This document shows, one piece after another, positions 55,373-64,000 of a stretch of DNA of 64,000 nucleotides. Location of the stretch: the NCBI GenBank assembly GCA_947488765.1, contig CANLAE010000008.1:1-64000 (forward strand), read 5' to 3'. The position numbers were made by a program, and so were the translations under genes. The number at the start of each line of letters is the position of its first letter. The first letter of the stretch is position 1. The notes under the pieces were generated by a model, which saw nothing but the letters and a program-made list of their open reading frames with translations, was not told where the DNA came from and ran no database searches. Source of the stretch: Chitinophagaceae bacterium (GTDB taxonomy: Bacteria; Bacteroidota; Bacteroidia; Chitinophagales; Chitinophagaceae).

Positions 55373-56686
55373 ATGAAGCCAACAATCAATATCATCTGGT
55401 TCCGAAGAGATTTGCGTTTAAGCGATAATGCAGCTTTGTACCATGCATTACAAAGCAATCATCCCGTTGTTCCAATATTTATTTTCGATAAAAATATTTT
55501 AGACAAACTATCCGATAAAGCCGATAGAAGAGTTGAATTTATCCATGCTGCACTTTGTAAAATGCAACAACAATTGGTTGCCATCAATAGCACAATGGAA
55601 GTGTATTATGGATATCCGTTAGAAGTGTACAAACAACTCCTGGAAAAATATACCATTACTAATGTTTTTACCAACCACGATTATGAATTGTATGCTTTAA
55701 ATCGTGATGCCGAAATAAAAAATTTGCTCAATGAAAATGGAATCAATTTTAGTACCTACAAAGACCAAGTTGTTTTTGAGAAAGATGAAGTAACCAAAGA
55801 TGATGGAAAACCTTACACCATCTTTACACCATACAGCCGCAAATGGAAAGCAAGATTGCAGGAAAAAGATATTGCAGCTTATGACACAGAAAAATATTTT
55901 GCCAACTTTTACCAACAAGCAACAAAAGCAATTCCTTCTTTAGAAAGTATGGGTTTCAAATCTGTTGACAAACATTTTCCAACTAAAGAATTAAATGAAG
56001 CCATTATTTCAAAATATACCGAACAAAGAAATTTTCCTGCGGTGCGAGGCACAACACAATTAGGCGTTCATTTTCGTTTTGGCACCATCAGCATCAGAGC
56101 TGCAGCACGTAAGGCAATGGCATTGAATGAAACATATTTGAATGAACTCATTTGGAGAGATTTTTACCATACGATTATTTATCATTTTCCGCATGTACAA
56201 CAAGGTAAATCTTTTAAAAAAGAATATGATTTTATTGAATGGCGCAACAACGAAAATGATTTTCAAAAATGGTGCGATGGACAAACCGGTTATCCTATTG
56301 TAGATGCTGGTATGCGTGAATTAAATACCACAGGATTCATGCACAACAGGGTTCGTATGATTGTGGCTTCTTTTCTTACCAAACATTTATTAATCGACTG
56401 GCGTTGGGGAGAAGCTTACTTTGCACAAAAATTATTAGACTTTGATTTTGCTGCCAACAATGGTGGCTGGCAATGGGCTGCAGGAAGTGGTTGCGATGCT
56501 GCACCTTATTTCAGGGTATTCAATCCTACCTTACAAACAGAAAAATTTGATAAGGCATTAAAGTACATTAAACACTGGGTTCCGGAGATTGATGGCTTTA
56601 ATTATGTAGCCCCAATTGTGCAACACGAAGTTGCCCGAAAACGTGTTTTGGAAGTGTATGCAAAAGCGTTGAAAGGAGGGGTGTAA
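55373..56686 (+). CDS. Cryptochrome/deoxyribodipyrimidine photolyase
   Basis: The ATG at 55373 gives a 437-residue flavoprotein of the photolyase/cryptochrome family, which repairs UV-induced pyrimidine dimers with blue light. The N-terminus IIWFRRDLRLSDNAAL is the antenna-domain opening, and the FAD-binding C-terminus carries GTTQLGVHFRFGTIS, RMIVASFLTKHLLIDWR and NNGGWQWAAGSGCDAAPYFR. Features fit class I photolyase. A longer start at 55358 would add five residues. It follows the structured repeat copy B and ends before a hairpin pair. Confidence 0.95.
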   Translation: MKPTINIIWFRRDLRLSDNAALYHALQSNHPVVPIFIFDKNILDKLSDKADRRVEFIHAALCKMQQQLVAINSTMEVYYGYPLEVYKQLLEKYTITNVFTNHDYELYALNRDAEIKNLLNENGINFSTYKDQVVFEKDEVTKDDGKPYTIFTPYSRKWKARLQEKDIAAYDTEKYFANFYQQATKAIPSLESMGFKSVDKHFPTKELNEAIISKYTEQRNFPAVRGTTQLGVHFRFGTISIRAAARKAMALNETYLNELIWRDFYHTIIYHFPHVQQGKSFKKEYDFIEWRNNENDFQKWCDGQTGYPIVDAGMRELNTTGFMHNRVRMIVASFLTKHLLIDWRWGEAYFAQKLLDFDFAANNGGWQWAAGSGCDAAPYFRVFNPTLQTEKFDKALKYIKHWVPEIDGFNYVAPIVQHEVARKRVLEVYAKALKGGV

Positions 56687-56702
56687 ATTTTTAAGTTTAA
56701 TG

Positions 56703-56749
56703 CCAATTGTAAATTGGTTTACAGTATGACATAGTCACATACTATGTCA
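56703..56749. terminator. Two tandem hairpins between convergent genes
   Basis: CCAATT-GTA-AATTGG (56703-56717) is followed by a 9-bp stem TGACATAGT/ACTATGTCA (56727-56749) with a 5-nt loop, CACAT. The pair lies between the photolyase gene and the convergent secreted protein gene. T runs are weak, so termination is plausible rather than certain. Confidence 0.45.
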
Positions 56750-56809
56750 ACCGATCACTAAGCGGAACCGATACTAAAAAGTACGAAAGTGAAAATATTT
56801 AAGATCGAT

Positions 56810-57511
56810 TTATAAATTAACCCAACTTGGTGCCGAAAGATATGTTTTAAAAGGTAGGTCATAGGGTTGGTAAAAACCCGAACCTGGAAAACCTGCCTGC
56901 CCATTTGCATATACATCTGAAGCAATTCCAATCCAAGTATAACGGTCGAAAGATCCAATTGGGGTAAGTAGTATAGTATAAGTTTGGCCAGAAGTTAAAG
57001 TTGCGTAACCGGGACCCAAAAAGGTAAACTTATTCCAATCATAGCCATTTGTTGGAGTTACAATTTGGCTAGTTGCCAATAAAGTTCCAGAAATTCCAGC
57101 ACCAGCGTATATACGAACGTACACAGTTGAATTTAATGTGCTGGATGGGTTTTGCATAACCAAATCAACAGATCCCAATACTCCAGAGGCTGTAGCAATG
57201 AATGATTGATACACACCGGCAGGGGCAGGATTAGTCATATTCCACAATGACTGATTGATATTTAAAGACTCTGTCCCTTTTTTATAAACCTGTAAATTAT
57301 CTGAAGTTGCGTTATAGATAACCAAACCAAATTCAGGCTTACTTATAGAATCTCTTTGAGCACTAGTCATTCGTGGTGGTAAAAACCCCTTTTTGGTACT
57401 GCTTACATCTAGTTGTGCTGATGCAGCTGGTGAGGTGGTGCCAATACCTACTTGTGACATGCTATGTATTGTAAAAGCTAAAAAAATTAATATTGTTAAT
57501 GCTTTTTTCAT
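56810..57511 (-). CDS. Secreted protein with a Bacteroidota surface-protein N-terminal motif
   Basis: A 233-residue protein with a signal peptide (MKKALTILIFLAFTIHSMS) and then VGIGTTSPAASAQLDVSSTK and GFLPPRMTSAQRDSI, a motif frequent at the start of Bacteroidota cell-surface proteins that resemble tail-fibre pieces. The body is beta-rich, including VDLVMQNPSSTLNSTVYVRI and LTSGQTYTILLTPIGSF, and may be a jelly-roll-like domain. Unlike long relatives it is short and ends without a T9SS tail. Function unknown. Confidence 0.75.
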   Translation of the reverse strand: MKKALTILIFLAFTIHSMSQVGIGTTSPAASAQLDVSSTKKGFLPPRMTSAQRDSISKPEFGLVIYNATSDNLQVYKKGTESLNINQSLWNMTNPAPAGVYQSFIATASGVLGSVDLVMQNPSSTLNSTVYVRIYAGAGISGTLLATSQIVTPTNGYDWNKFTFLGPGYATLTSGQTYTILLTPIGSFDRYTWIGIASDVYANGQAGFPGSGFYQPYDLPFKTYLSAPSWVNL

Positions 57512-57809
57512 GATTATTTGTTTAAGACAAACTTAGTGGTTTTTTTAACAAAACTGTAATTTTAATAGATTATAATAAATTAACCACCCTGATATAAATA
57601 TTGCCAATTCATCCATTTTTGCAGGTTAGACGCTAAGAAATATACTATTTTCAAATGCTTTAAAAAAAAGCTCCACAAAGTAAAAAGCCCTGAAGTGTGC
57701 GACGCCGAGACAGTCCAATAGCGAAATACAGATTGGCTCAAAAAAATAATTATGGGAAAAATTGTGTAGCAAAAAATGTCAATTCTTCCTTGCTTCGTGT
57801 GAGATAAAA
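57512..57809. other. 298-bp intergenic region with a partial GTGCGACGC repeat
   Basis: No gene is seen. The stretch 57691-57715 reads TGAAGTGTGCGACGCCGAGA and so shares GAAGTGTGCGACGC with the repeat at 26901, but then diverges (copy 2, partial). The rest is AT-rich and may hold the promoter of the 57511 gene. Confidence 0.5.
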
Positions 57810-59024
57810 TTATCTTCTGCTTGCAATCAATAAATTTAAGTCGGTGTATTTTAAATCAAATTTTTGGCTGATATAAAAATCGGTGAGTGCGCCTTTAAAC
57901 AAATAAATGCCTTCTCTTACATTAAAGTTGTGCCATACAATTTCTTCAAAACCACCTTCATCGCTTACCTGCAACATCAATGGCATCAACACATTGCTGA
58001 TAGCCTGACTTGCGGTACGTGCAAAGCCACTTGGGATATTGGGTACGCAATAATGGATAACGCCATGTTTTACATAAGTGGGGTTTTCGTGACTTGTAAG
58101 TTCGCTTGTTTCAAAGCAACCGCCTCTGTCTATTGCCACATCTAAAATAATGCTGCCGGGTCTCATAGCGGCTACCATGCTTTCGGTAACAACAACAGGG
58201 GCTCTGCCAAATTCATTGCTGAGTGCACCAATTGCTACCTCACAAGTTTTTAATTGCTTTGCCAAAATTTTTGGTTCAAGTACACTTGTCCAAAGACGTT
58301 GTCCTATGTTATTTTCTAATTGTTTTAAACGATATACATTGTTGTCGAACAATTTTACGCTTGCTCCTAATGCTAGTGCATTTCTTACCGCTACTTCACC
58401 AACAATTCCTGCACCAACCACTACCACTTTTGTGGGTGGTATGCCGCTGATGCTGCCTAAAAGCACGCCTTTGCCATTGTTGAAGCTGCTTAAATATTGC
58501 CCTGCAATCAGCATCAAAGCACCACCTGCAATTTCGCTCATGCTGCGAACAATTGGGTACGTGCCGCTATCGTCTTTTAAGTTTTCAAAACTCAATGCAG
58601 TAATTTTTTTCTCCATCATTTTTTCAATGATGTTGCTTTTTAAAGCTGAGTAATGTATGGGAGAAACAATGGTTTGATTGAGTTGTAAAAATGGCAAATC
58701 TTCTGCAACAATTGGTGCACTTTTAATTAAGGTAGGTGCTTTAAAAATCTCTTCTCTGCTGTACACAATATTTGCACCTGCTTCGCTGTATTCTTGATCG
58801 GTAAAATGACTGCCATTTCCTGCATTGTGTTCTACGGTTACTTTGTGTCCGTTGTTTACCAAAACGCCCACTGCATCAGGTGTTAGCGAAATTCTGTTTT
58901 CCTGAAATGCAATTTCTTTGGGTATACCAATTTCTAACCGAGCACCTTGTACTTTTATATCTAAAGTTTCTTCTAATGTTTCATAATTAAAAGAAGTTGA
59001 AATAATAGGTTTGGTAGTTGCCAT
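57810..59024 (-). CDS. ald: Alanine dehydrogenase
   Basis: A 404-residue NAD-dependent alanine dehydrogenase, linking alanine to pyruvate and ammonia. N-terminal LEIGIPKEIAFQENRISLTP and the lysine-containing HKVTVEHNAGNGSHF are followed by the NAD-binding VVVGAGIVGEVAVRNALALG and the C-terminal EIVWHNFNVREGIYLF. It is longer than classic 370-residue forms by an N-terminal extension of about 30 residues (MATTKPIISTSFNYETLEE), as in many Bacteroidota. It lies 123 bp downstream of tsaE on the same strand. Confidence 0.93.
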   Translation of the reverse strand: MATTKPIISTSFNYETLEETLDIKVQGARLEIGIPKEIAFQENRISLTPDAVGVLVNNGHKVTVEHNAGNGSHFTDQEYSEAGANIVYSREEIFKAPTLIKSAPIVAEDLPFLQLNQTIVSPIHYSALKSNIIEKMMEKKITALSFENLKDDSGTYPIVRSMSEIAGGALMLIAGQYLSSFNNGKGVLLGSISGIPPTKVVVVGAGIVGEVAVRNALALGASVKLFDNNVYRLKQLENNIGQRLWTSVLEPKILAKQLKTCEVAIGALSNEFGRAPVVVTESMVAAMRPGSIILDVAIDRGGCFETSELTSHENPTYVKHGVIHYCVPNIPSGFARTASQAISNVLMPLMLQVSDEGGFEEIVWHNFNVREGIYLFKGALTDFYISQKFDLKYTDLNLLIASRR

Positions 59025-59147
59025 AATTTATTTTATCAGTTAGAATTTTGTAGTGGTCCCAATTTAGTTTTTATATACTGCTAAATGATTGTAATGATTA
59101 GTTTTACTTAATAGCGATACTTCGTAAAGATACTTTTTTTTAATTTT

Positions 59148-59582
59148 CTATAAACTAACATCTATTGTGTCTTTTGTAAAAATTCTCCTTGTATGTTCAT
59201 CAAGTGCTTCTATATATACTTTGAAAGTATTTTTTGGTAATAACCCTTCTGCTTTTTCGGGCCACTCAACCAGACAAATATTTCCGGAGTTCAAGGCGTC
59301 TTCTACACCAGCATTAATTGCTTCATCTTCATTCTTAAGGCGATACCAATCCATGTGTAAAATTGTTCCTGCAATTGTACTTTCATATTCGTTGATGATG
59401 GCAAATGTGGGGCTGCTGATATTATCTTGTACATGCAATGTTTTTTCGCAAAGTGTATGTATGAATGTTGTTTTTCCTACGCCCATCGGTGCAAAAAAAG
59501 CCCATACTTTTTGTTGTTTATTTTTTTTCCAAACAAGATTGGCAACTTGTTCTAATTCTTCTAATTTGAAAATAAATTCCAT
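59148..59582 (-). CDS. tsaE: tRNA threonylcarbamoyladenosine biosynthesis ATPase TsaE
   Basis: The ATG at 59582 gives a 144-residue protein; the frame extends upstream but the extra residues are unlike TsaE. Walker A is at residues 33-40 in APMGVGKTTF, and SSPTFAIINEYES and HMDWYRL follow as in the family. TsaE powers the TsaBDE complex that adds t6A at position 37 of ANN-decoding tRNAs. An ATG nine bases upstream (59591) is a possible alternative. Divergent from the response regulator gene across about 200 bp. Confidence 0.92.
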   Translation of the reverse strand: MEFIFKLEELEQVANLVWKKNKQQKVWAFFAPMGVGKTTFIHTLCEKTLHVQDNISSPTFAIINEYESTIAGTILHMDWYRLKNEDEAINAGVEDALNSGNICLVEWPEKAEGLLPKNTFKVYIEALDEHTRRIFTKDTIDVSL

Positions 59583-59784
59583 ATAATGCATGTATAAATT
59601 AGGTACGAAGTTAAGTTGCAAGAATCTTATCGTATTTGAAATATGTTTACAATCTGGTATTAACTGAATTGAACTGATTTTTATCAATAGCCTAGATGAT
59701 ATTAATTACTTTAACAAAAACTTTGCTGTATAACTCGCTTACTTTTACAATACATTAATAACTTTATTGCAAATCATTAACATT

Positions 59785-60480
59785 ATGGAAGAAAGAAAAT
59801 ACAGAGTTCTACTTTGCGAAGATGATACAAACCTTGGCATGGTATTGAAAAATTATTTAGAGCTAAACGATTATGAAGTTGTATTGGAACGTGATGGAAG
59901 GCTCGGATTGGCTGCCTTTCAGCGTGAAAAGTTTGACATCTGTTTGTTGGATGTAATGATGCCAAATATGGATGGATTTAAATTGGGCGAAGAAATAAGG
60001 GATCTTGATCCAGATATGCCTTTATTTTTCTTGAGTGCAAAAACCATGAAAGAAGATATTATACAAGGCTACAAACTTGGCGCTGATGATTATATTACAA
60101 AACCTTTTGACAGTGAAGTGTTGTTGCTTAAAATTAGAGCAATTTTAAAACGCAATGAAGAGGAGAATAGAATCAGCGAAAATATTCAATTTGATTTGGG
60201 TTCGTATCATTTTAATCCGAGATTACGTGAACTGATACATGCCGGTAAAACAGAAACATTGTCTCCTAAAGAAAATGATTTGCTGAAAATGTTGGCAGAA
60301 AATAAAAATGATTTGTTGCCAAGAGAAAAAGCCTTGAAAAAGATTTGGGGTAGCGATACTTATTTTAATGGTAGAAGCATGGATGTATATATTGCTAAAC
60401 TAAGGAAATATTTGAAAGAAGATGACACTATTGAAATTGTAAATATTCATGGTAATGGATTTAGATTGGTGGCACCTTAA
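59785..60480 (+). CDS. OmpR/PhoB-family response regulator
   Basis: The ATG at 59785 gives 231 residues. The receiver domain has an acid pocket CEDD, the phospho-acceptor D56 in CLLDVMMPNMDGF, and the KPF lysine near residue 105. A C-terminal winged helix follows (LSPKENDLLKMLAENKNDLL, then SMDVYIAKLRKYLKED and IVNIHGNGFRL). No histidine kinase is adjacent, so its partner is encoded elsewhere. Its transcript ends at a strong terminator (60501). Confidence 0.93.
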   Translation: MEERKYRVLLCEDDTNLGMVLKNYLELNDYEVVLERDGRLGLAAFQREKFDICLLDVMMPNMDGFKLGEEIRDLDPDMPLFFLSAKTMKEDIIQGYKLGADDYITKPFDSEVLLLKIRAILKRNEEENRISENIQFDLGSYHFNPRLRELIHAGKTETLSPKENDLLKMLAENKNDLLPREKALKKIWGSDTYFNGRSMDVYIAKLRKYLKEDDTIEIVNIHGNGFRLVAP

Positions 60481-60500
60481 AATATAATTTGTTGTATAAA

Positions 60501-60530
60501 AAAAGCACCGGATTTTTTCGGTGCTTTTTT
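60501..60530. terminator. Strong intrinsic terminator between convergent genes
   Basis: AAAAGCACCG (60501-60510) and CGGTGCTTTT (60519-60528) form a 10-bp stem with an 8-nt loop, flanked by A and T runs on both sides. It ends the response regulator transcript and can also serve the convergent cytochrome c gene. Confidence 0.88.
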
Positions 60531-60536
60531 GTTGAA

Positions 60537-60941
60537 CTACATCAAACCTTTTCGCTTGGCTTCACTATCTACATAGTTTAAAATCAATTCTATTTCTGCA
60601 TTGGTAATTTTTGGAAATGGCGTCATTACGGTTTTGTTCCATTTGATAAATAATTTTTTTGCATATGCATCTTTTTTGATCACTTCATTTGAATTGCGAA
60701 TGTATTGGTATAATAAATTTTTATTCGTCCATCTGCTTCTTACAGCATAAATACTTGGTCCTATTAAATCTCTTGTTGCATGATGACAAGATGCACATTG
60801 CAATAAAAATAATTGTTTGCCATCGGGCTGTAATGTTTTGCTGTCAATTGTTTCAGCTGATATAGTTTTGTTGTTTTCGGTAATTGGATTTGCCGAAAAA
60901 AACCCGCCAATTATTATTGCGAAAATCGTTTTTATGATCAC
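60537..60941 (-). CDS. Exported class I-like cytochrome c
   Basis: A 134-residue protein with an N-terminal signal or anchor (MIIKTIFAIIIGGFFS) and one haem site CASCH (C49, C52, H53). The likely methionine ligand is in TVMTPFPKIT. It is a periplasmic electron carrier of unknown partner. The gene lies four bp after the large beta-propeller protein gene on the same strand, and the two probably share a transcript. Confidence 0.87.
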   Translation of the reverse strand: MIIKTIFAIIIGGFFSANPITENNKTISAETIDSKTLQPDGKQLFLLQCASCHHATRDLIGPSIYAVRSRWTNKNLLYQYIRNSNEVIKKDAYAKKLFIKWNKTVMTPFPKITNAEIELILNYVDSEAKRKGLM

Positions 60942-60945
60942 GTTG

Positions 60946-63582
60946 TTATTTTTTTATTTCGGATTGATTCGTTTCTTGTTTTGTTTCTGTATAATTTGGA
61001 TTGGTCAATAGCTTTTGTACATCAGCTAATTTGGCAATGTAAATACTTCTGCCATGTGTGCCCAAAATAATTTCATTGTCTCTTGCATGTATTGCAATAT
61101 CATGTATCGGAATACTTTTCGGTAAATTGGTTGTCCATTGCATTGAAGTATTACCCGCATCAATACTTACATACAAACCACCATCTGTTCCAATATAAAT
61201 AATGCTGTCTTGCTTATTGTCTTCTCTAATAACATTCACCGGTTCTTTAGGTAAATCTGTACAAATTTGTTTCCAACTGCTGCCATAATTTTCACTTACA
61301 AATACATATGCATTGAAGTGGTCATTGCGATAACCATTTAATGTAGCATAAACCCTGCCTTCTTTGTATGCACTTGCTACTACACGACTCACATAAAGTC
61401 CTTTGTGTGATTTGCCTAAATTGCTGCTGATGTTTGTCCAGCTGTAACCCCCGTCCTTACTGAATTGTATATTGCCATCGTCACTGCCTGCATACAACAA
61501 TCCAAATTTTAACGGGCTTTCACTAATAGTAGTTAAAGAACCAAATGGCACATCGCCTTGTGTTGGATTAGTAGTTAAATCTGTACTTAAAGTTTCAATG
61601 TTATCTCCTTTTTTTAAACTGCGGTGAAATTTATTACTTCCATAATACAATATATCCTGATTGTGTCGGCTGAGTAAAATTGGTGTTTGCCAGTTGAAGC
61701 GAAAACCAACTTCACCTAAATCATTTTTTGGCTGAATATTGATTGGTGCATCTTCATCCTCTTCTTCCTCTTTTGCAGCTACACTTTGCTGGGCTTCATT
61801 TGCTTCTGATGTTTCATTTTCAGCCTCACCAACTTTTACAGACTGATTGGTTTTGCTTCTTCTGTAATTGCCAAATTGATAGCCGGAATAAACAGTTGAA
61901 TTGTCTCTCCAATCTACTTGCACTTGCATGCCATCGCCGCCATTGATTGCTGTGTAAGGGTTGTGGCCACTATCATACCAATCATAATTTTCTTTTGTAT
62001 TGCTTTTTGCAAACCAAGTTCCATTGTCTTGCAAACCACCATAAACATTGTAAGGTTTTGCCATGTCTACAGTTATTGCATAAAATTGTCCTACTGCAGG
62101 GGTGTTGGCTTTGAACCAATGTTTGCCATCATCATAAGTAATATTGCAACCACCATCATTGCCAATAATCATGTGGTTGTCTCTATTTGGATTGATCCAT
62201 GCAATATGATGATCGGCGTGTACATTTTCTTTATCCATTTTTTTGAATGTCTTGCCGCCATCGGTGCTTAATTCAATATCAAATCCTGTAATGACAACTT
62301 TATTTTCATTAGCTGGGCTAACAAATATTTTTCCAAAATAGTAGCCATAAGTGTTGTAAAGTTTGAGTGCTTTTTCGTTTACTTTTTTCCAAGTAATGCC
62401 AGCATCTTCGCTTTTATAAACTTCACAACCAATAATTGGCGTTTCAAATAAAGCAGTATTTGCATCGTACAAATAATCCCAAATGCATGATGGAAGCAGC
62501 TTGTCGGTTGCTACCATTTCTTTTACACTGATTGCAGTATATTTTTTTGGTATTCCGTTTCGTTTAAAAAAAGAATCAATTTTTTTATTGTCCAATGCAG
62601 CAAAACTTTCTTTATCCAAGTTTTTAAAATTCTTTAAAACATATTTTGTGCTATCTGTTTTTTTAGTTGCCGTATCAGGTTGGTGTGCCTGATTATCTAC
62701 TACAGCATAAATAATATTTGGTTTTTGAGGAACTACTGCAATGCCAATTCTACCAACGCTATCGCCGGTTACAAATCCTGAATTAGGAGTAGTTATCAAT
62801 TGCCAGGAATCACCACCATTGCTGCTTTTATAGATGCCACTTGTTTTTCCTGCTTCTTCAAAATTATTTGCACGTCTTGTTCTGTACCAACTTGCTGCAT
62901 ACAATTCGTTTGGGTTGGTTGGATTGATATCTACATCAATTGCACCGGTATTTTCATCAATGAATAAAGATTGTTTCCAGGTGTTGCCGCCATCGGATGT
63001 TTTATAAATGCCACGTTCTTTGTTAGCGCTGTATAAGTGCCCCAAAGCCGCTACCCAAACGGTATTACTATCTGTTGGGTGTAATTGTATTTTACCAATA
63101 TGATGACTTTCGGGTAAACCAACATAGCTCCAACTTTTGCCGTTGTTGCTGCTTTTGTAAATACCAATTCCTGCATAAGAACTTCGGCTGCTGTTGGCTT
63201 CGCCGGTGCCAACCCAAATTATTTTTGCATTCCAGTTTATAGCAATATCACCGATGCCAATAATATCTTCTGAATCGAAAATTGGAGTAAAACTTTGCCC
63301 ATTATTGGTTGTGTGCCATAAGCCTCCTGTAGCATAGGCTACATAAAATTCGGTAGGGTCTTTTGGATTTACTTCAAGATCAACTACTCTGCCACTCATT
63401 ATACTTGGACCAATATTTCTGAATGGAATTTTGTTTACCAAACTACGCTCTTGCAATAACTTTCTTTGTTCTGCATTTTTTAATCGATCACTTGCAGGTG
63501 TAGATTTTATTTGTGCAAATGAATTGATTGCACATAATAAAAACAAAAGAATTGTTTGAAATATTTTAGTTGGCTGAAACAT
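60946..63582 (-). CDS. Secreted BNR/sortilin-type beta-propeller protein
   Basis: The ATG at 63582 gives an 878-residue protein with a signal peptide (MFQPTKIFQTILLFLLCAINSFAQ); the frame upstream runs through the GTGCGACGC repeat and is not protein-like. The body is made of many Asp-box repeats, for example YKTSDGGNTWKQS, YKSSNGGDSWQLI, STDGGKTFKK and SKDGGYSWTNI, forming propellers of the sialidase or VPS10/sortilin type. An acidic insert with EAENETSEANEAQQ and EEEEDEDAP lies near the middle. The usual sialidase catalytic arginines and FRIP motif are not obvious, so binding or structural roles are as likely as hydrolysis. No T9SS tail is visible. Confidence 0.85.
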   Translation of the reverse strand: MFQPTKIFQTILLFLLCAINSFAQIKSTPASDRLKNAEQRKLLQERSLVNKIPFRNIGPSIMSGRVVDLEVNPKDPTEFYVAYATGGLWHTTNNGQSFTPIFDSEDIIGIGDIAINWNAKIIWVGTGEANSSRSSYAGIGIYKSSNNGKSWSYVGLPESHHIGKIQLHPTDSNTVWVAALGHLYSANKERGIYKTSDGGNTWKQSLFIDENTGAIDVDINPTNPNELYAASWYRTRRANNFEEAGKTSGIYKSSNGGDSWQLITTPNSGFVTGDSVGRIGIAVVPQKPNIIYAVVDNQAHQPDTATKKTDSTKYVLKNFKNLDKESFAALDNKKIDSFFKRNGIPKKYTAISVKEMVATDKLLPSCIWDYLYDANTALFETPIIGCEVYKSEDAGITWKKVNEKALKLYNTYGYYFGKIFVSPANENKVVITGFDIELSTDGGKTFKKMDKENVHADHHIAWINPNRDNHMIIGNDGGCNITYDDGKHWFKANTPAVGQFYAITVDMAKPYNVYGGLQDNGTWFAKSNTKENYDWYDSGHNPYTAINGGDGMQVQVDWRDNSTVYSGYQFGNYRRSKTNQSVKVGEAENETSEANEAQQSVAAKEEEEDEDAPINIQPKNDLGEVGFRFNWQTPILLSRHNQDILYYGSNKFHRSLKKGDNIETLSTDLTTNPTQGDVPFGSLTTISESPLKFGLLYAGSDDGNIQFSKDGGYSWTNISSNLGKSHKGLYVSRVVASAYKEGRVYATLNGYRNDHFNAYVFVSENYGSSWKQICTDLPKEPVNVIREDNKQDSIIYIGTDGGLYVSIDAGNTSMQWTTNLPKSIPIHDIAIHARDNEIILGTHGRSIYIAKLADVQKLLTNPNYTETKQETNQSEIKK

Positions 63583-63628
63583 AGAATGGATTGTGCTTTT
63601 ATTGTTGAATTGAGGTATGAACGTACAA

Positions 63629-63651
63629 GAGTGCGACGCAACAGGTGCTGC
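63629..63651. repeat. Dispersed short repeat, GTGCGACGC family (copy 3)
   Basis: GAGTGCGACGCAACAGG followed by TGCTGC, close to copy 1 at 26901 (AGTGTGCGACGCAACAGG, then CGATGC). It lies just upstream of the beta-propeller gene, in the gap before the 63727 gene. Confidence 0.6.
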
Positions 63652-63726
63652 ATAAAGATTTACAGTTGAGGAAATATTTATTGTTTTCTTCACAAAGTTT
63701 ATTTTTACATTTGGCTTCTAAAATAC

Positions 63727-64000
63727 ATGAAAATGCGTTTCCTTTTGATGTTGGTATTTGGTATTTCTTTTGGGCAAGTATTTGCACAGTGTAAAACCTT
63801 TATACTAATGAGTAATGGCGACACTTTAAATTGTATAGATGTAAATGATAAAAAGCGTGGCAAATGGAAACTGCATGTGAATCCTTTGCGTGGTAATCCG
63901 GGTTATGATGAAGAAGGTGAATTTAGAGATAACAAAAAAGAAGGGGTTTGGCGCAAGTATAGTTCTATGGGTGATTTGCTGGCAATACAAAATTACAAGT
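63727..64000 (+). CDS. Secreted MORN-like repeat protein, 3'-truncated by the window edge
   Basis: An ATG at 63727 opens a frame to the window end (91 codons and one base). A signal peptide (MKMRFLLMLVFGISFGQVFAQ) is followed by LMSNGDTLNCIDVNDKKRGKW, LHVNPLRGNPGYDEEG and then EFRDNKKEGVWRKYSSMGDL. The last part reads as a MORN-type repeat (G-x-W-x-x-Y pattern), as in Bacteroidota secreted proteins of the YwqK-like group. The remainder lies outside the window. It is divergent from the beta-propeller gene across 144 bp. Confidence 0.72.
   Translation, partial: MKMRFLLMLVFGISFGQVFAQCKTFILMSNGDTLNCIDVNDKKRGKWKLHVNPLRGNPGYDEEGEFRDNKKEGVWRKYSSMGDLLAIQNYK

Noticed and set aside
58150..58653. Plus-strand open frame of about 167 codons inside alanine dehydrogenase
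   Set aside because: It is the antisense of a fully conserved enzyme; the Leu/Ser/Ala-rich translation has no recognisable motif.
63582..63693. N-terminal extension of the beta-propeller protein through the GTGCGACGC repeat
   Set aside because: It places 37 residues before an otherwise typical signal peptide and runs through a dispersed repeat, so the ATG at 63582 is preferred.

Overview
The window looks like chromosomal DNA of a Bacteroidota bacterium, most probably of the Chitinophagaceae. The evidence is the AT-rich sequence, a SusC/SusD pair, several TonB-dependent receptors, two secreted enzymes ending in type IX secretion (T9SS) sorting domains, T9SS parts (PorT and a PorE-like protein), a ubiE-porT neighbourhood, and almost no Shine-Dalgarno sequences. 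Several genes seem to start at TTG. I see no rRNA, tRNA, CRISPR array, transposase or phage module. Most of the window is housekeeping and envelope genes.

Region by region. 1-5.8 kb: an amidohydrolase cut by the window edge, recO, mqnC (futalosine menaquinone route), a secreted aspartyl protease with a PDZ domain, and a secreted endonuclease I with a T9SS tail. 5.9-17.8 kb: a large outer-membrane beta-barrel receptor, alaS, an M23 peptidase, a small membrane protein, a PLP sulfur-amino-acid enzyme, a D-amino-acid oxidase, a GNAT enzyme, fabD and pyrH. 18-20.1 kb: a small accessory patch with an XRE regulator and two unrecognised lipoproteins. 20.1-24.8 kb: elaA, uvrA, a YgjV-like membrane protein with an extra C-terminal domain, and a RimJ-like acetyltransferase.

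24.9-31.5 kb is the most interesting stretch. A SAM-I riboswitch with an intrinsic terminator, followed by a 50-codon candidate leader ORF and a weak hairpin, precedes metY-metX-hom, the acetylhomoserine route to homocysteine. Just after hom lies a secreted serine hydrolase with a T9SS tail. After that hydrolase comes a second, diverged copy of the last ~65 codons of hom. This looks like a recombination scar left when the hydrolase was inserted or hom was replaced.

31.6-39.8 kb: guaB, a BtuB-like receptor, dprA, a PorE-like OmpA protein, queE and folD. 39.9-46.5 kb: a SusC-SusD-DUF1735 glycan or peptide uptake locus with no enzyme in it, and a secreted protein of unknown function. 46.5-64 kb: yifB/comM-like ATPase, porT, ubiE/menG, rsgA, a gamma carbonic anhydrase, a four-helix-bundle gene beside a short tandem array, a class III aminotransferase, an AI-2E-type permease, a class IV aminotransferase, a photolyase, alanine dehydrogenase, tsaE, an OmpR-type response regulator, cytochrome c, a large beta-propeller exo-protein, and the start of a secreted MORN-like protein.

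Two kinds of dispersed intergenic element stand out. One is a ~100-120 bp structured element present twice in opposite orientation (53.1 and 55.2 kb), with conserved flanks around a variable hairpin. The other is a short GTGCGACGC-containing motif present three times (26.9, 57.7 and 63.6 kb). Everything here rests on reading the sequence and recalled family knowledge; no search was run.
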